Shown here in pieces: positions 35,544-44,971 of a DNA stretch of 64,000 bases. Every line of letters starts with the position of its first letter. Position 1 is the stretch's first letter. The notes under the pieces are model-generated. The model saw only the letters and a program-made list of their open reading frames with translations. It was not told where the DNA came from and made no database searches. The stretch covers positions 186,001 through 250,000 of the forward strand of contig JADZCT010000047.1 in the NCBI GenBank assembly GCA_020851455.1, written 5' to 3'. The translations under genes were made by a program, and so were the position numbers. Source of the stretch: Gemmatimonadaceae bacterium. GTDB taxonomy: Bacteria > Gemmatimonadota > Gemmatimonadetes > Gemmatimonadales > Gemmatimonadaceae.

Positions 35544-36313
35544 CAATCGCCTCCATGTGCGTGTAACAACGATTGCACGGCACCAAGCGCAGCGACAGCC
35601 GCGGTCTCGAAGCGCAGGGTGTTCCGGCCGATTGCCGCGGGCACGAATCCGGCGGCCTCGAACGCCCCAAGCTCGTCGGGCTCGATGCCACCCTCGGGAC
35701 CGACGACCACGCTGACCGCCAGCGGAGCGGAAACAGAGCCCATGGACAGTCCTGGTTCGCCGCGCAGAGCCACGCCCGCGACGGCCATCAGCGGCCGGCC
35801 AGCCGGAGAAAGCACAATGCGGGTTCCGTCCGGGACGCCGGAGATCGCGCGCTCAACGTTGGCGTCGGGGTAAATGACCGGCAGCCACGCTCCGCCCGAT
35901 TGCTCGAGCGCCGCGGTCATCCTAGCCTGAACCTTCCGGACGAACATAGGCCCCTCACCCCGCCCGGCAACGCTGCGGGAGCGACGGAACACAACCGGGC
36001 GCCAGCTTGCGGCCTGCAGTTCAGCCGCCTTCTCGGCCACCAGCAGCATCCGCTCCTTGTCCGCCACCGGGACGAGAAGATGCACCGGCACGGGCCGCGG
36101 CTCGTGGGCCGCCTCTTCCACTTCTACGCATGCGCTCCGGGTTGCCACGCGCACCAGGACGCCATGCGCCCTGGCTCCCTGCCCGTCCACGAGCGCGATC
36201 CGCGCGCCAACGTCGAGGCGGCGAACACGAATATGATGGGCGTCGGCCTCGCCGAGGGTCACCTGTTGGCCTCGGCCAAACGGCCCGGGGGCAACGAACG
36301 TCGGCGGGCTCAC
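35543..36313 (-). CDS. rsmE: 16S rRNA (uracil-1498-N3)-methyltransferase RsmE
   Basis: About 256 residues. PUA-like N-terminal part (HHIRVRRLDVGARIALVDG), then the SPOUT knot with VVVGPEGGIEPDELGAFEAAG and IGRNTLRFETAAVAAL. The GTG at 36313 (MSPPTFVAPG) is chosen, 43 nt after the prmA stop; earlier in-frame codons lie inside prmA. No clear ribosome site precedes it, so translation may rely on prmA. Confidence 0.93.
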   Translation of the reverse strand: MSPPTFVAPGPFGRGQQVTLGEADAHHIRVRRLDVGARIALVDGQGARAHGVLVRVATRSACVEVEEAAHEPRPVPVHLLVPVADKERMLLVAEKAAELQAASWRPVVFRRSRSVAGRGEGPMFVRKVQARMTAALEQSGGAWLPVIYPDANVERAISGVPDGTRIVLSPAGRPLMAVAGVALRGEPGLSMGSVSAPLAVSVVVGPEGGIEPDELGAFEAAGFVPAAIGRNTLRFETAAVAALGAVQSLLHAHGGD

Positions 36314-36356
36314 GGGCGTCTGCCCACGCGTGAGGCCGCCGATGCTGCGCGCGAGG

Positions 36357-37211
36357 TCATTGCGCCGCCATCGCCAACGCGCGCACGTGAAACGTGAGCC
36401 ACCCGTCCTCTTCGCGCGCGCCTGCGACGCGGAAGCCGTTGTCAGCGAACGCACGCTCCATCCCGCTCCGTTCAGCGGAGAGTATCCCGCTGCACACGGC
36501 CTCTCCGCCATCGGCGAGTGAGCGCCGAATCACCGGCAGCAGATCCTCGATCACCCCTGAAACGATGTTGGCGAGCACCACGCGAACTGGCGCGACGAGC
36601 GGAAGCAGGACCGCCGCGTCACCTTCGATCACGGTCACCGCGTCCGCGACTTCATTCGCCGCCACGTTGGACTCCGCGTTGCCGATCGCGTCAGGGTCCG
36701 CCTCGATCGCGGCGACACGCGACGCGCCGAGCCGGGCAGCCGCGATCGCCAGTACCGCGCTGCCCGTACCAAGATCGGCGACTGTGTCACCCGGCCTGAC
36801 CACGCCCTGCATGAGGTCGAGCACGCCTCGCGTAGTTGCATGGTCACCCGTGCCGAACGCCATCGCCGGCTCGATCACGATTCGCCGCGCAGGGAGGAAC
36901 GGGGCGGCCAGCCAGGGAGGGGTGACTGTAAGGAAGCCCACCGTGTGCGCGCGAAGCGCGGCACGCCACGCACTCGTCCAGTCAACCTCGGGAACTTCCG
37001 TCAGCGTAACCGACGCCGACCGGTCCACGGCCCGCGCGGCGGCAGCGAGCGCCCCGGCAGCGGCCGCGCCCTTCACCAGCGTCACGAGGGCAGCACCGTC
37101 GTCCTGGAGCGCTTCGGCGCCAGCTGCGAACATCGCGCCCGACACCGCTTCCCGAGCCCGCTCTCCCGGCCGGACCTCGACCCGCGTCAGCACTGGATCC
37201 GGCATCCTCAC
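36357..37211 (-). CDS. prmA: Ribosomal protein L11 methyltransferase PrmA
   Basis: 284 residues. [20 protein letters not shown] and [18 protein letters not shown] with the late [12 protein letters not shown] define PrmA. The N-terminal L11-recognition part is present but divergent. GTG at 37211 overlaps the dnaJ stop as GTGA; an ATG lies two codons further in at 37205. Confidence 0.93.
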   Translation of the reverse strand: MRMPDPVLTRVEVRPGERAREAVSGAMFAAGAEALQDDGAALVTLVKGAAAAGALAAAARAVDRSASVTLTEVPEVDWTSAWRAALRAHTVGFLTVTPPWLAAPFLPARRIVIEPAMAFGTGDHATTRGVLDLMQGVVRPGDTVADLGTGSAVLAIAAARLGASRVAAIEADPDAIGNAESNVAANEVADAVTVIEGDAAVLLPLVAPVRVVLANIVSGVIEDLLPVIRRSLADGGEAVCSGILSAERSGMERAFADNGFRVAGAREEDGWLTFHVRALAMAAQ

Positions 37212-38341
37212 GCGCCGAGCGCTTCCTTCATCTTCTGCCAGAAGCCCTTTTCACGCCTTTCGGGCGGAGGCGCAAGGACCGCGGCGAGGGCATCCACCGC
37301 ACTCGATTCATCGGGGGACAGCTCGGTCGGCGTCCAGACCTGCACACGAACGTGCATATCGCCCACGCCGCTGGCGTTCACGCGCGGAAGTCCGCGGCCC
37401 CGCAACTGGAACACGTGACCACTCTGCGTGCCCGCCGGCACCCGCAATGACAGCGGCCCCAGTATCCCCGGAACTTCCACGTCCGCACCCTTCACCGCCT
37501 GGGGAAACGAGATCAGCACCTCGGCATACAGGTCTTCACCGTCGCGCTCGAAACGTTCGTCTTCCTTCACGTCGAAGAGCACGAGAATGTCGCCGCGCGG
37601 CCCGCCGCGCGCGCCCGCGTTCCCCGCGCCGCGGAGATTCATGTACTGGCCCGTGGCAACACCCGCCGGCACGTCAATCGGGATCGTGTGGTCACCGCGC
37701 TGGCGACCCTCGCCACGACAGGACTTGCATGGCGACGCGATCACGACGCCCTCGCCGCTGCAGGCCGGGCACGGCGCGACGCTGACGAACTGCCCGAAGA
37801 ACGAACGCTGCGCGCGGCGCACCTCGCCGGCGCCGTTGCACGTCGCGCATCGCTTCGGTCTGGTTCCAGACTCCGCCCCGCTGCCGCCACACCGCTCGCA
37901 CGGGTCGAGGAGCTTGATCTTCACCATCTTCGTGACGCCAGTCGCGACTTCGGGAAGCGTGAGCGCGAGATCCACCTTCACGTCCGCGCCACTCCGCGGC
38001 CCGGCCTGCTGGCGCGAGCCTCCCTGCCCGAAAATGTCGCCCAGGCCAAAGTCGCGCATGAAGATGTTCAGCGCTTCACTCAGATCCACGTGGTGGAAGC
38101 CAGCGCCTCCACCGCCAGCGCCTCGAATCCCCGCCTCGCCGTATCGGTCGTAGGCCGCGCGCTTCTGCGGGTCGCGGAGCACGTCGTACGCCTCGATGAT
38201 CTCCTTGAACTTCTCCTCGGCCTCCTTCGACCCACCGTTCTTGTCCGGATGATACCGGGTGGCGAGCCGGCGGTACGCGTTCTTGATGTCGTCGTCGCTC
38301 GCACCGCGCTCGACGCCGAGGGCCGCATAGAAATCAGCCAT
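37208..38341 (-). CDS. dnaJ: Chaperone protein DnaJ
   Basis: 377 residues. The J domain has the HPD motif in [10 protein letters not shown]. After a Gly-rich linker come four zinc repeats of CxxCxGxG type ([32 protein letters not shown]) and the two C-terminal substrate-binding beta domains. Co-chaperone of DnaK. It overlaps hrcA by 8 nt; neither grpE nor dnaK is present here. Confidence 0.96.
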   Translation of the reverse strand: MADFYAALGVERGASDDDIKNAYRRLATRYHPDKNGGSKEAEEKFKEIIEAYDVLRDPQKRAAYDRYGEAGIRGAGGGGAGFHHVDLSEALNIFMRDFGLGDIFGQGGSRQQAGPRSGADVKVDLALTLPEVATGVTKMVKIKLLDPCERCGGSGAESGTRPKRCATCNGAGEVRRAQRSFFGQFVSVAPCPACSGEGVVIASPCKSCRGEGRQRGDHTIPIDVPAGVATGQYMNLRGAGNAGARGGPRGDILVLFDVKEDERFERDGEDLYAEVLISFPQAVKGADVEVPGILGPLSLRVPAGTQSGHVFQLRGRGLPRVNASGVGDMHVRVQVWTPTELSPDESSAVDALAAVLAPPPERREKGFWQKMKEALGA

Positions 38342-39380
38342 CGAGCAGGTCCGTCAGTAGTGATGAGGTGTGCGAGACCAGCGATACGACCTTCTCGTAC
38401 GGCATCCGCGTCGGCCCGATCACGCCGATCACACCCTGAAGACTCCCCGCCGAATACGCGGCGGTCACCACGGTGAGCCCTCCGGGAAGCATGTCGCCAT
38501 GCTCGCTACCGATGGAGATCTGGACGCCCGAATGCGTGGGTCGCGCCCGCAGCAGTTGCGCGATCTGGGTGCGGGTCTCCGTCAGGTGCAGCAGCCGCTT
38601 CATGCGGCTCGCGTCGCTGAACTCCGGCTGGTCTGCGAGCACCGATGCCTGCCCAAGCACCACGCCCTCGGGATCGGAAGGATCTGGGGCGTCGAACAGT
38701 TGCTCGCCCTCCTGGAGGAAGATGTTCAGCAGGTCGTGGCGCCCGCCAACCGCGGCGACGTCGCGAAGACGCTCCCCGAACGTCGCGCGCACTTCCGACA
38801 GTCGCAGGCCAGCCAGTCGCTCGTTCAGCACCACCTGGACCTCGGCCATTGCCCCGTCGCCAATCTCGGCGCTCACTTCGATGAAGATCGTGCGAACGGC
38901 TCCCCCGCCGAGCGCAAGCACCAGCATTATCCGTTCGGCGGACAGACGCACGAGCTCCACGCGGACCAGGATTGCGTCGTCGAACCGGGGACCAAGGGCA
39001 ACCCCAAGTTCCTGGGAGAGGATGCCAAGGCTCTCCGCCGCCCGCCGAAGGATGCTCTCCGTCGTCGTAGTGCCCTGCGAGATCGCCTGCTCGAGCCGCT
39101 CCCGCCCCTTTCGGTCGAGCGGCGTAACGCGCAGCAGCTCGTCCACATACAACCGGTAGGCCTTCTCCGTCGGGATCCGGCCCGCCGACGTGTGCGGATG
39201 AAACAGGAAACCCTTTGCCTCGAGGTCGCTCATCGTGCTGCGCACGGTCGCCGCCGATACGCCAAGCCCGAACCGCCGGGACACCATCTGCGATCCCGCC
39301 GGCTCGGCAGTCTGTACATAAGAGCGGATGACAGCAGAAAGCACCTTCCGCTCGCGCTCCGTCAGCTCAGTCGCAACCAT
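38334..39380 (-). CDS. hrcA: Heat-inducible transcription repressor HrcA
   Basis: 348 residues. The N-terminal winged helix has [25 protein letters not shown] and [20 protein letters not shown], then [18 protein letters not shown], and the GAF-like core ending [17 protein letters not shown]. It represses class I heat-shock genes via CIRCE elements. I see no CIRCE in the upstream regions here. The ATG at 39380 is preferred over a TTG two codons upstream. dnaJ follows with an 8-nt overlap. Confidence 0.95.
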   Translation of the reverse strand: MVATELTERERKVLSAVIRSYVQTAEPAGSQMVSRRFGLGVSAATVRSTMSDLEAKGFLFHPHTSAGRIPTEKAYRLYVDELLRVTPLDRKGRERLEQAISQGTTTTESILRRAAESLGILSQELGVALGPRFDDAILVRVELVRLSAERIMLVLALGGGAVRTIFIEVSAEIGDGAMAEVQVVLNERLAGLRLSEVRATFGERLRDVAAVGGRHDLLNIFLQEGEQLFDAPDPSDPEGVVLGQASVLADQPEFSDASRMKRLLHLTETRTQIAQLLRARPTHSGVQISIGSEHGDMLPGGLTVVTAAYSAGSLQGVIGVIGPTRMPYEKVVSLVSHTSSLLTDLLDG

Positions 39381-39440
39381 ATTCAATGAATTGTAAGGGC
39401 ACAGAACAGCGGATAGAAGCCAGACGCGCCTGGCGCCGCT

Positions 39441-40586
39441 TCAACGGGCACCCAACGTGACCGCCAGAGCGTCGAGGCGCAGCCATCCTTCAGCCGTGAG
39501 CCGCACGCGGTTGCCCTGCATGGTCGCCCACCCTTCGCGCACCCAGCGCGCACCCGTGGCAATGTCGGCACCGGACGCCAATTCCACGCCGGTGTCCGTC
39601 CGAAGCCCCAGGTACGTCTCTTCGGCGAGTTGTTCGCCGTCTCCAAGCGCCTCCGCGCCCGCGAGCGGGTCGGCACCCTTCGCCAACGCCGCCGTCCACG
39701 CAGTGTAGGCGGCCACATTCCACCGCCGCGAAGTGCCGTCGAAGGAGTGCGCAGACGGGCCAAGGCCAAGGTACGGCACCCTCAGCCAATAGGCGGAGTT
39801 GTGCCGGCCGCGCATTCCCGGCCGCGCGTAGTTCGACACCTCATAGTGCTCGTACCCCGCCGACGTGAGGGTATCGTGGGCCTCGAGGAACTCGTCGGCG
39901 GCCTGCTCGGCCGGCCGCGCCACTACGTCACCGCGGGCCGTCCAGCGGCCCAGCGGGGTGTGGGCCTCGACAGTCAGGCCGTACACGGAGATGTGATCCG
40001 GGCCCAAATCCACCACACGCCGCAGATCGTCGCTCCACGACCGCCCGACAGACCCCGGCAAGGCGTAGATGAGGTCAACTGAGACGTTCCGGAACCCAGC
40101 CAGTCTGGCAGCCCTTACCGCCCCCGCCGCCTCTTCCGGCCCATGCGTCCGATGCATCCACTGGAGCGCCGCGGACGACAACGATTGCACGCCAACGGAA
40201 AGCCGGGTGATCCCCAAGCGCAGCCAAGCCGCAGCTGCGGACGCGCTCACGTCCTCCGGGTTCACCTCGATCGTCACCTCGGAGTCGCCGTCGAACGAGA
40301 TTCCGGAATCGCCAAGCACCCGGATCAAGGCTTCAACGCCGTCTACCCCGAGCTTGCTCGGCGTCCCGCCTCCCAAGAAGAGAGTATCCGCCGTGCGCGC
40401 CGAATCGGAGTCACTGTTTGCTTTACGAACATCGCGCACGTCCAGTTCGCGGCCAACGGATGTGGAAAACTCAGCCCATGGAACGTGCTTCCGCACGGCG
40501 ATGGAGAAGTCGCAGTAGCTGCAGCGCCGACTACAGAATGGCACGTGCACGTACACGTGGCTGCCTGTGCGATCCGAATCGGTCAC
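39441..40586 (-). CDS. hemW: Radical SAM heme chaperone HemW-like protein
   Basis: 381 residues. VYVHVPFCSRRCSYCDFS carries the CxxxCxxC iron-sulfur motif plus the fourth Cys-adjacent CDF of HemW-type proteins, followed by LFLGGGTPSKL, EVNPEDV and GVQSL. HemW (formerly 'oxygen-independent coproporphyrinogen oxidase-like') inserts heme into respiratory enzymes. First gene of the block hemW-hrcA-dnaJ-prmA-rsmE-HIT, with its promoter probably in the AT-rich patch upstream. Confidence 0.93.
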   Translation of the reverse strand: MTDSDRTGSHVYVHVPFCSRRCSYCDFSIAVRKHVPWAEFSTSVGRELDVRDVRKANSDSDSARTADTLFLGGGTPSKLGVDGVEALIRVLGDSGISFDGDSEVTIEVNPEDVSASAAAAWLRLGITRLSVGVQSLSSAALQWMHRTHGPEEAAGAVRAARLAGFRNVSVDLIYALPGSVGRSWSDDLRRVVDLGPDHISVYGLTVEAHTPLGRWTARGDVVARPAEQAADEFLEAHDTLTSAGYEHYEVSNYARPGMRGRHNSAYWLRVPYLGLGPSAHSFDGTSRRWNVAAYTAWTAALAKGADPLAGAEALGDGEQLAEETYLGLRTDTGVELASGADIATGARWVREGWATMQGNRVRLTAEGWLRLDALAVTLGAR

Positions 40587-40637
40587 TGGGCTTGCTGCGC
40601 TCGCGGTGCGGGCGACAGCAAACAGATCACGCCGCCT

Positions 40638-40713
40638 GATAATGACTTAAAGTATTTTCTCAAACTATTATACAATATACCGTTAGCCAGTATTAGGTAG
40701 AGATTACCTTATA
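40638..40713. promoter_or_regulatory. AT-rich patch with perfect -10 hexamer, probable promoter of the hemW block
   Basis: About 27% G+C by my count, in a window that is otherwise very GC-rich. On the minus strand it holds a perfect TATAAT (40672-40667), about 75 nt upstream of the hemW ATG; no good TTGACA is 15-19 nt upstream. A 5-bp inverted repeat AGGTA/TACCT (40695-40709) sits right at the dprA stop. Probable promoter of the hemW operon; no ORF is present. Confidence 0.5.
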
Positions 40714-41596
40714 TCGCCGCGCCACGGTCCAGGTTCATGGTACTTGCGAGAGTTCCGTCAGCGCCAAACGACACGATTCCAGCAAGTTCCAGTCGCGCCA
40801 GTGCCGCCGCCACCGCCCCGGCTGGGATGTCGAGCGTATCGGCGACCCCGGCGGCAGTCATGCCGCCCGCCCTGACCGCGTCCCACACCGCAGCCTCCTC
40901 CAATCGGAGCGGCGGGATGCCTGTCTGGTTTCGCGACAGCCCAATGAGGCCAAATGCATCGGCAATGGAAGCAAGCACGTGCGCTCCGTCGCGAAGCAGC
41001 ATATTGGATCCTGCACACCCCTGATGGTCAATCGGCCCTGGCACGGCAGCGACGGTGCGTCCCAGCTCCAGCGCCTGCGTCGCGGTGTTGAGTGCACCGG
41101 ACTTGAACGGCGCCTCTACCACAATGGTTACCTGAGCTAACGCGGCAATTATCCGGTTGCGCCGAGGGAAGCAGCCCCTGTAGGGCTGTCTGCCTGGCGG
41201 ATTCTCAGATACGACAAGGCCGTGCGCCACGATCGCGCTGTGCAGCGCCCGATTTCGAGCGGGATATGGCACGTCCGGGCCCGTTCCAAGGACTGCGACC
41301 GTGCGGCCTCCGCCCGCGAGCGCACCTTCGTGCACCGCGGAGTCTATGCCGCGCGCCAGTCCCGACACCACCAGCGCGCCTGACTCCGCCAATGCTTTGG
41401 CGAACGCTCTGGCCACGCGGAGACCATACGGGCTGGCCGCTCTGGTTCCCACGATGGCGACGGTCTGGCCCTGTAACCCGCCAAGGCACTGGAGGTCGCC
41501 AATCGCGTAGAGCGGATCCGGCGCCTGCGCCAGGTCGCGGAGTGCGGCCGGGTATATCCCGTCACCTGGCCGCAGGGTGTGCACCGTCCCCGTCAC
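40709..41596 (-). CDS. dprA: DNA processing protein DprA
   Basis: 295 residues. Rossmann-like core with VAIVGTRAASPYGLRVARAFA, SGLARGIDSAVHEGAL, AVLGTGPDVPYPARN, FPRRNRIIAALA and KSGALNTA, then a small winged-helix C-terminal domain. Loads RecA on incoming single-stranded DNA in natural transformation. The GTG at 41596 overlaps the obgE stop as GTGA; an ATG 36 nt earlier lies within obgE. The stop codon TAA falls in the AT-rich patch. Confidence 0.95.
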   Translation of the reverse strand: MTGTVHTLRPGDGIYPAALRDLAQAPDPLYAIGDLQCLGGLQGQTVAIVGTRAASPYGLRVARAFAKALAESGALVVSGLARGIDSAVHEGALAGGGRTVAVLGTGPDVPYPARNRALHSAIVAHGLVVSENPPGRQPYRGCFPRRNRIIAALAQVTIVVEAPFKSGALNTATQALELGRTVAAVPGPIDHQGCAGSNMLLRDGAHVLASIADAFGLIGLSRNQTGIPPLRLEEAAVWDAVRAGGMTAAGVADTLDIPAGAVAAALARLELAGIVSFGADGTLASTMNLDRGAAI

Positions 41597-42585
41597 CCCC
41601 CGCCCTTCCGGAGTTCCAGGAGGCGCCGCCATATGATCTCCTTGAACTCGTCGAGCCCCTTTCGTCCTGCCGCGGAAATCGAGAGCACGGCGAACGCCCC
41701 ATCGGTATGTATCTCCGGTGTATAGTCCTCACCGTACAGGTCCAACTTGGTGAACACTACGCAGTGGGGCTTGCCGGCGAGTTCGGTTGAGTAATCCCGC
41801 ACTTCTGAGCGAAGCTTGTCGTATTCGTCCTGCCAGTCCATCGAGTCTATGGGAATCATGAACACGAGGAGGCGCGTCCGCTCGATGTGACGGAGGAACC
41901 GCAGGCCAAGCCCTTTGCCCTCATGCGCCCCCTCGATGATTCCGGGAATGTCGGCGACAACGAACGTCCGGTGGTCGGAGAGCTGCACCACTCCGAGGTT
42001 CGGCGTTATGGTCGTGAACGGGTAGTCGGCGATCTTCGGACGGGCCGCAGAAACCACCGAGAGCAGCGTTGACTTGCCCGCGTTGGGCTGCCCGACGAGC
42101 CCGACGTCGGCGATGAGCTTGAGCTCGAGCTCCAGCGTGCGGTTCTGACCTTCCTCGCCCGGCTGCCATTCGCGTGGTGCCTGGTGCGTTGCGGTGACGA
42201 AGAATGCGTTTCCCTTGCCTCCGCGCCCTCCCTTGGCCACGACCAGTTCATCGCCATCGTGGAGGATCTCGCCCACGAGCTCTCCGGAGTCCACGTCGCG
42301 GATCACGGTACCGGGTGGGACTGGAAGGGTGATGGACTTCCCCGAGCGCCCCGTCATGTTCGACCCCATGCCGTGATCCCCGCGGCCGGCCTCCCATCGG
42401 TCGCGGTACGTATAGTCGAGGAGGGTGCTCAGGTTGGCGTCACCGCGCACGATTATGTCGCCGCCGCGGCCCCCATCGCCGCCGTCGGGGCCCCCCATCG
42501 GCATGCGCCATTCACGGCGGAACGATGCACAGCCCGAGCCACCGGCACCGGCGCTCACGCGGATGCGTGCAACATCAATGAACAA
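41593..42585 (-). CDS. obgE: GTPase Obg
   Basis: 330 residues. The glycine-rich Obg fold has GAGGSGCASFRREW and GGPDGGDGGRGGD. The G domain has G1 GQPNAGKSTLLS, G3 DIPGIIEGA, and TKLD. Essential GTPase linked to 50S assembly and stress. The start appears to be TTG at 42585 (MFIDVARIRV), with AGGGGG 6 nt upstream; no ATG suits. The C-terminal OCT domain is absent, ending soon after the G domain. Confidence 0.95.
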   Translation of the reverse strand: MFIDVARIRVSAGAGGSGCASFRREWRMPMGGPDGGDGGRGGDIIVRGDANLSTLLDYTYRDRWEAGRGDHGMGSNMTGRSGKSITLPVPPGTVIRDVDSGELVGEILHDGDELVVAKGGRGGKGNAFFVTATHQAPREWQPGEEGQNRTLELELKLIADVGLVGQPNAGKSTLLSVVSAARPKIADYPFTTITPNLGVVQLSDHRTFVVADIPGIIEGAHEGKGLGLRFLRHIERTRLLVFMIPIDSMDWQDEYDKLRSEVRDYSTELAGKPHCVVFTKLDLYGEDYTPEIHTDGAFAVLSISAAGRKGLDEFKEIIWRRLLELRKGGG

Positions 42586-42609
42586 CGACGCCCCCTGCTG
42601 AAGTGTTCC

Positions 42610-43272
42610 TCACGTTCGCATCACCCTCTGCCACAGCATTCGCGCATCGTTGAGCGCTTCCGAAGTGACCGCGCCGTCCAGCGCATCGAGCGATGCGGAG
42701 ACCACAGCCTCGGCCACCCCGGCGTTGCGTGCCCCGTACAGGTGCGAGTGCAACTGCCTCTTCTGCATGGTCGCCGCACACGCGGCGACTATGCAGAGTT
42801 CGCGCCTGCCGAGGTCAAGCCCGCCTCTCGACAGCACCTTGCCATACCCCTCCACGATCATCCATGCGTCCAGTTCCGGATGCAGATCACGGATGTTCTC
42901 CCGGAGTTTCCGGTAGTTGCGCCCATAGACCACCGCGCACGTCTGTTCGCCCGCGGCCCGCCACGCGGATGCCATGCCATCCCCGAAGCCCTCCTGCCCG
43001 GACGCTGCGGGGCTTCCGCCCCGTGAGCGCCACTCCCGAGCGGCGTTGAGGGTGCGCGGGAACCCTGAAAACAGGTATGACTGCAGGATCAGTTCTTCGA
43101 TCCACCGGTCGGGCACCGCGGCCGCGGCGCACGCATCGAGGCCGTCGCGGACGTCAGCGTCGGATCCCGCTGCCACCCAGGCAGCCAGGCGGATCAGCGC
43201 GCCCGTAGCCGCATCGAGCGCATCGCCAGGCCCCGGAGGAATCATGCCGCCCGGCCCGTCGTAATCCAGCAT
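42610..43272 (-). CDS. Carboxymuconolactone decarboxylase-like (AhpD fold) protein
   Basis: 220 residues. The C-terminal half has the CMD pattern GLDLGRRELCIVAACAATMQ followed by QLHSHLYGARNAG; the N-terminal half is a related helical repeat. The CxxC plus His of peroxidase-type AhpD is not present, so a disulfide-reducing role is unlikely. The function is unknown. It is 24 nt upstream of obgE and divergent from the lipoprotein at 43439. Confidence 0.75.
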   Translation of the reverse strand: MLDYDGPGGMIPPGPGDALDAATGALIRLAAWVAAGSDADVRDGLDACAAAAVPDRWIEELILQSYLFSGFPRTLNAAREWRSRGGSPAASGQEGFGDGMASAWRAAGEQTCAVVYGRNYRKLRENIRDLHPELDAWMIVEGYGKVLSRGGLDLGRRELCIVAACAATMQKRQLHSHLYGARNAGVAEAVVSASLDALDGAVTSEALNDARMLWQRVMRT

Positions 43273-43438
43273 CGGAACATTTCCGCCGCGATTGTTTTAT
43301 TGCAATTGGCAGGCAAGTCGCGGCGAAAGGGAGGATGCGCCGCCGGTGAACACCGCAAGATACGTCACAGTGCGTAGGACGACGCCGCCCTGGCGGTCAG
43401 CGCCTGGATCGTCAGGCGGGCCAACTCACCGGAGTCGC

Positions 43439-43957
43439 GTGACGGCGCTCCATGCGTTGCGTTGGGCGGTGCTGGCCATGGCTGCCGCGAGCGCGGCCGC
43501 CTGCGGCCCCAACGGGGCTAACGATGGCACGGTCCAGGAGCCCGCCCGCCCTGCAACGGCTCAATCGCCCGAGGCCTACCGGCTGAGACAGGCGCGCGTC
43601 GCGGATTCGCTGCTCCGCGACGCGATGCCGGCTTCGGGCCTGGTCCGCCAGCTTGGCGCGGGGTTCGCTGTCGCGCCCGCTCCACTTGCCAGGGAGCTTG
43701 CCCGGCTCGCAGGAAGCGCCGGCTGCTTCGATGAAGGGCGGAAGGCCGACCCATACCTCGCCGGGGCAGTGTCGTTACAGGTATCGGCGAGCGATACCGG
43801 TACGGTGGTCATTCGCGTGCTGGAGTCGGGGACGAGCTGGACGTCGGCCGCGGGAAACGTCGTGAACTCATGCCTGACCGTGGCCGCGAGCGGCTGGAAG
43901 ATCCGCCAAGGCGTCGCGCGCGGGCTAGCCTACGTGGCGCAGGTGGAGTTCAGGTAG
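43439..43957 (+). CDS. Lipoprotein with AgmX/PglI-like C-terminal domain
   Basis: 172 residues from the GTG at 43439 (GGAG a few nt upstream). The signal peptide ends in a lipobox with lipidated C22. After a ~70-residue linker comes a domain with paired Cys96 and Cys145, a Trp 11 residues before the second Cys (W134) and another 8 after it (W153), plus the early D-P-x-L-x-G. Exactly the same spacing occurs in the lipoprotein at 45998 and the TonB-like protein at 46584, so they are homologous. It is likely an outer-membrane-anchored partner of the nearby Tol-like machine, though on the opposite strand. Confidence 0.7.
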   Translation: MTALHALRWAVLAMAAASAAACGPNGANDGTVQEPARPATAQSPEAYRLRQARVADSLLRDAMPASGLVRQLGAGFAVAPAPLARELARLAGSAGCFDEGRKADPYLAGAVSLQVSASDTGTVVIRVLESGTSWTSAAGNVVNSCLTVAASGWKIRQGVARGLAYVAQVEFR

Positions 43958-43962
43958 CCGTT

Positions 43963-43977
43963 GGGGCCTTCAGCCCC
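43963..43977. terminator. Weak hairpin at convergent gene ends
   Basis: GGGGC (43963-43967) and GCCCC (43973-43977) around a 5-nt loop, overlapping the asparaginase stop. Short and without a U run, so uncertain. Confidence 0.25.
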
Positions 43978-44971
43978 CCGCGGCGCGGATGACGCCAACT
44001 CCCTCCCCGCGGGTGTTCCAGACACGCTTTGACGCCCACTCCTGCAGCTGCTCGGGCACGGGGTTGGGCAGCGCGCCGATGTCCTGCAGGACCCGGATGA
44101 GCGCAACGTGCTGGGCGCGGGCGGCGCCGTCCTCGACCTTGATCGCTACACCGATGCCCATCTCGGGAATGGCGGCACAATGGACGCCCTCGGCGCCAAC
44201 CTTGGTGAGCACCCGCCCGCGAGTCGTCTCGATCAGCACCGTGTCGAAGCGATCCGTACCGCCGAAGAGGTGCGGATGCGCCCGGATCGCGTTCGCGATA
44301 CGCGCGGGATACCCGTCGCCCGTGGACACCGCGTGCGCCCAACGCGCCCACGCCAGCGCCATCCGGTGCAGCGGCAGTCCCATGACCATAGCGCCGCACC
44401 CGTCCACGGCGAGCGCCATGTCGTCCGGGGACACGCCGGTCCACGCGGCGACCTCGCCCAGGATCGAGCGCTGGACAGGATGATCGGCGCGCTCGTAGCC
44501 GGGCACCTGCCACCCGGCGGTGACCGCGCGTGCGAGCATTGCGGCATGCTTGCCGGAGCAGTTGTTGTGGAGGCGCGACCAGCGGACGCCAAGGTCGCGC
44601 GCCATCTTCACGCCCCGCGCGGAAAGCGGTTCGTGCGGCCCGCAAGCGAGGTCAGCCTCCTCGAGCCCGATCGAACCGAGCATTTTCGCCGCGAGCGCAA
44701 CGTGCTCCGGTTCACCCCCATGCGAGGCGCACGCAAGCGCGAGCTCCTCGTCTCCCCATCGAACCTGGTCGAAGCCACCGCTCGCGAGAAAGGGCAGCAC
44801 CTGAAACGGCTTTGCGCACGAGCGCCACATGGTCGCGACCCGAGGGTCGTGCGACCGCGCCATTACGTTGCCCCCGTCGCCGACCACCGCGGCGTGCACG
44901 CGGTGACGCGACTCGACGAGATCGCCGCGGGTGACCTCAACGACCACCGACAGGTCGGGCGGCAGGTTCAT
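43970..44971 (-). CDS. L-asparaginase II family protein
   Basis: 333 residues. MNLPPDLSVVVEVTRGDLVESRH start, WRSCAKPFQ, HNNCSGKHAAML and DGCGAMVMGLPL match the stand-alone asparaginase II family (thermolabile, ReAV/Rhizobium type), not the EcAII type. It should hydrolyse asparagine to aspartate and ammonia. No signal peptide. It overlaps the upstream heptose kinase gene by 4 nt and is the last gene of the envelope-machine block, where its role is unclear. Confidence 0.88.
   Translation of the reverse strand: MNLPPDLSVVVEVTRGDLVESRHRVHAAVVGDGGNVMARSHDPRVATMWRSCAKPFQVLPFLASGGFDQVRWGDEELALACASHGGEPEHVALAAKMLGSIGLEEADLACGPHEPLSARGVKMARDLGVRWSRLHNNCSGKHAAMLARAVTAGWQVPGYERADHPVQRSILGEVAAWTGVSPDDMALAVDGCGAMVMGLPLHRMALAWARWAHAVSTGDGYPARIANAIRAHPHLFGGTDRFDTVLIETTRGRVLTKVGAEGVHCAAIPEMGIGVAIKVEDGAARAQHVALIRVLQDIGALPNPVPEQLQEWASKRVWNTRGEGVGVIRAAGG

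Noticed and set aside
39381-40708. CIRCE element for HrcA
   Set aside because: Neither the hrcA nor the hemW upstream sequence contains TTAGCACTC-N9-GAGTGCTAA.
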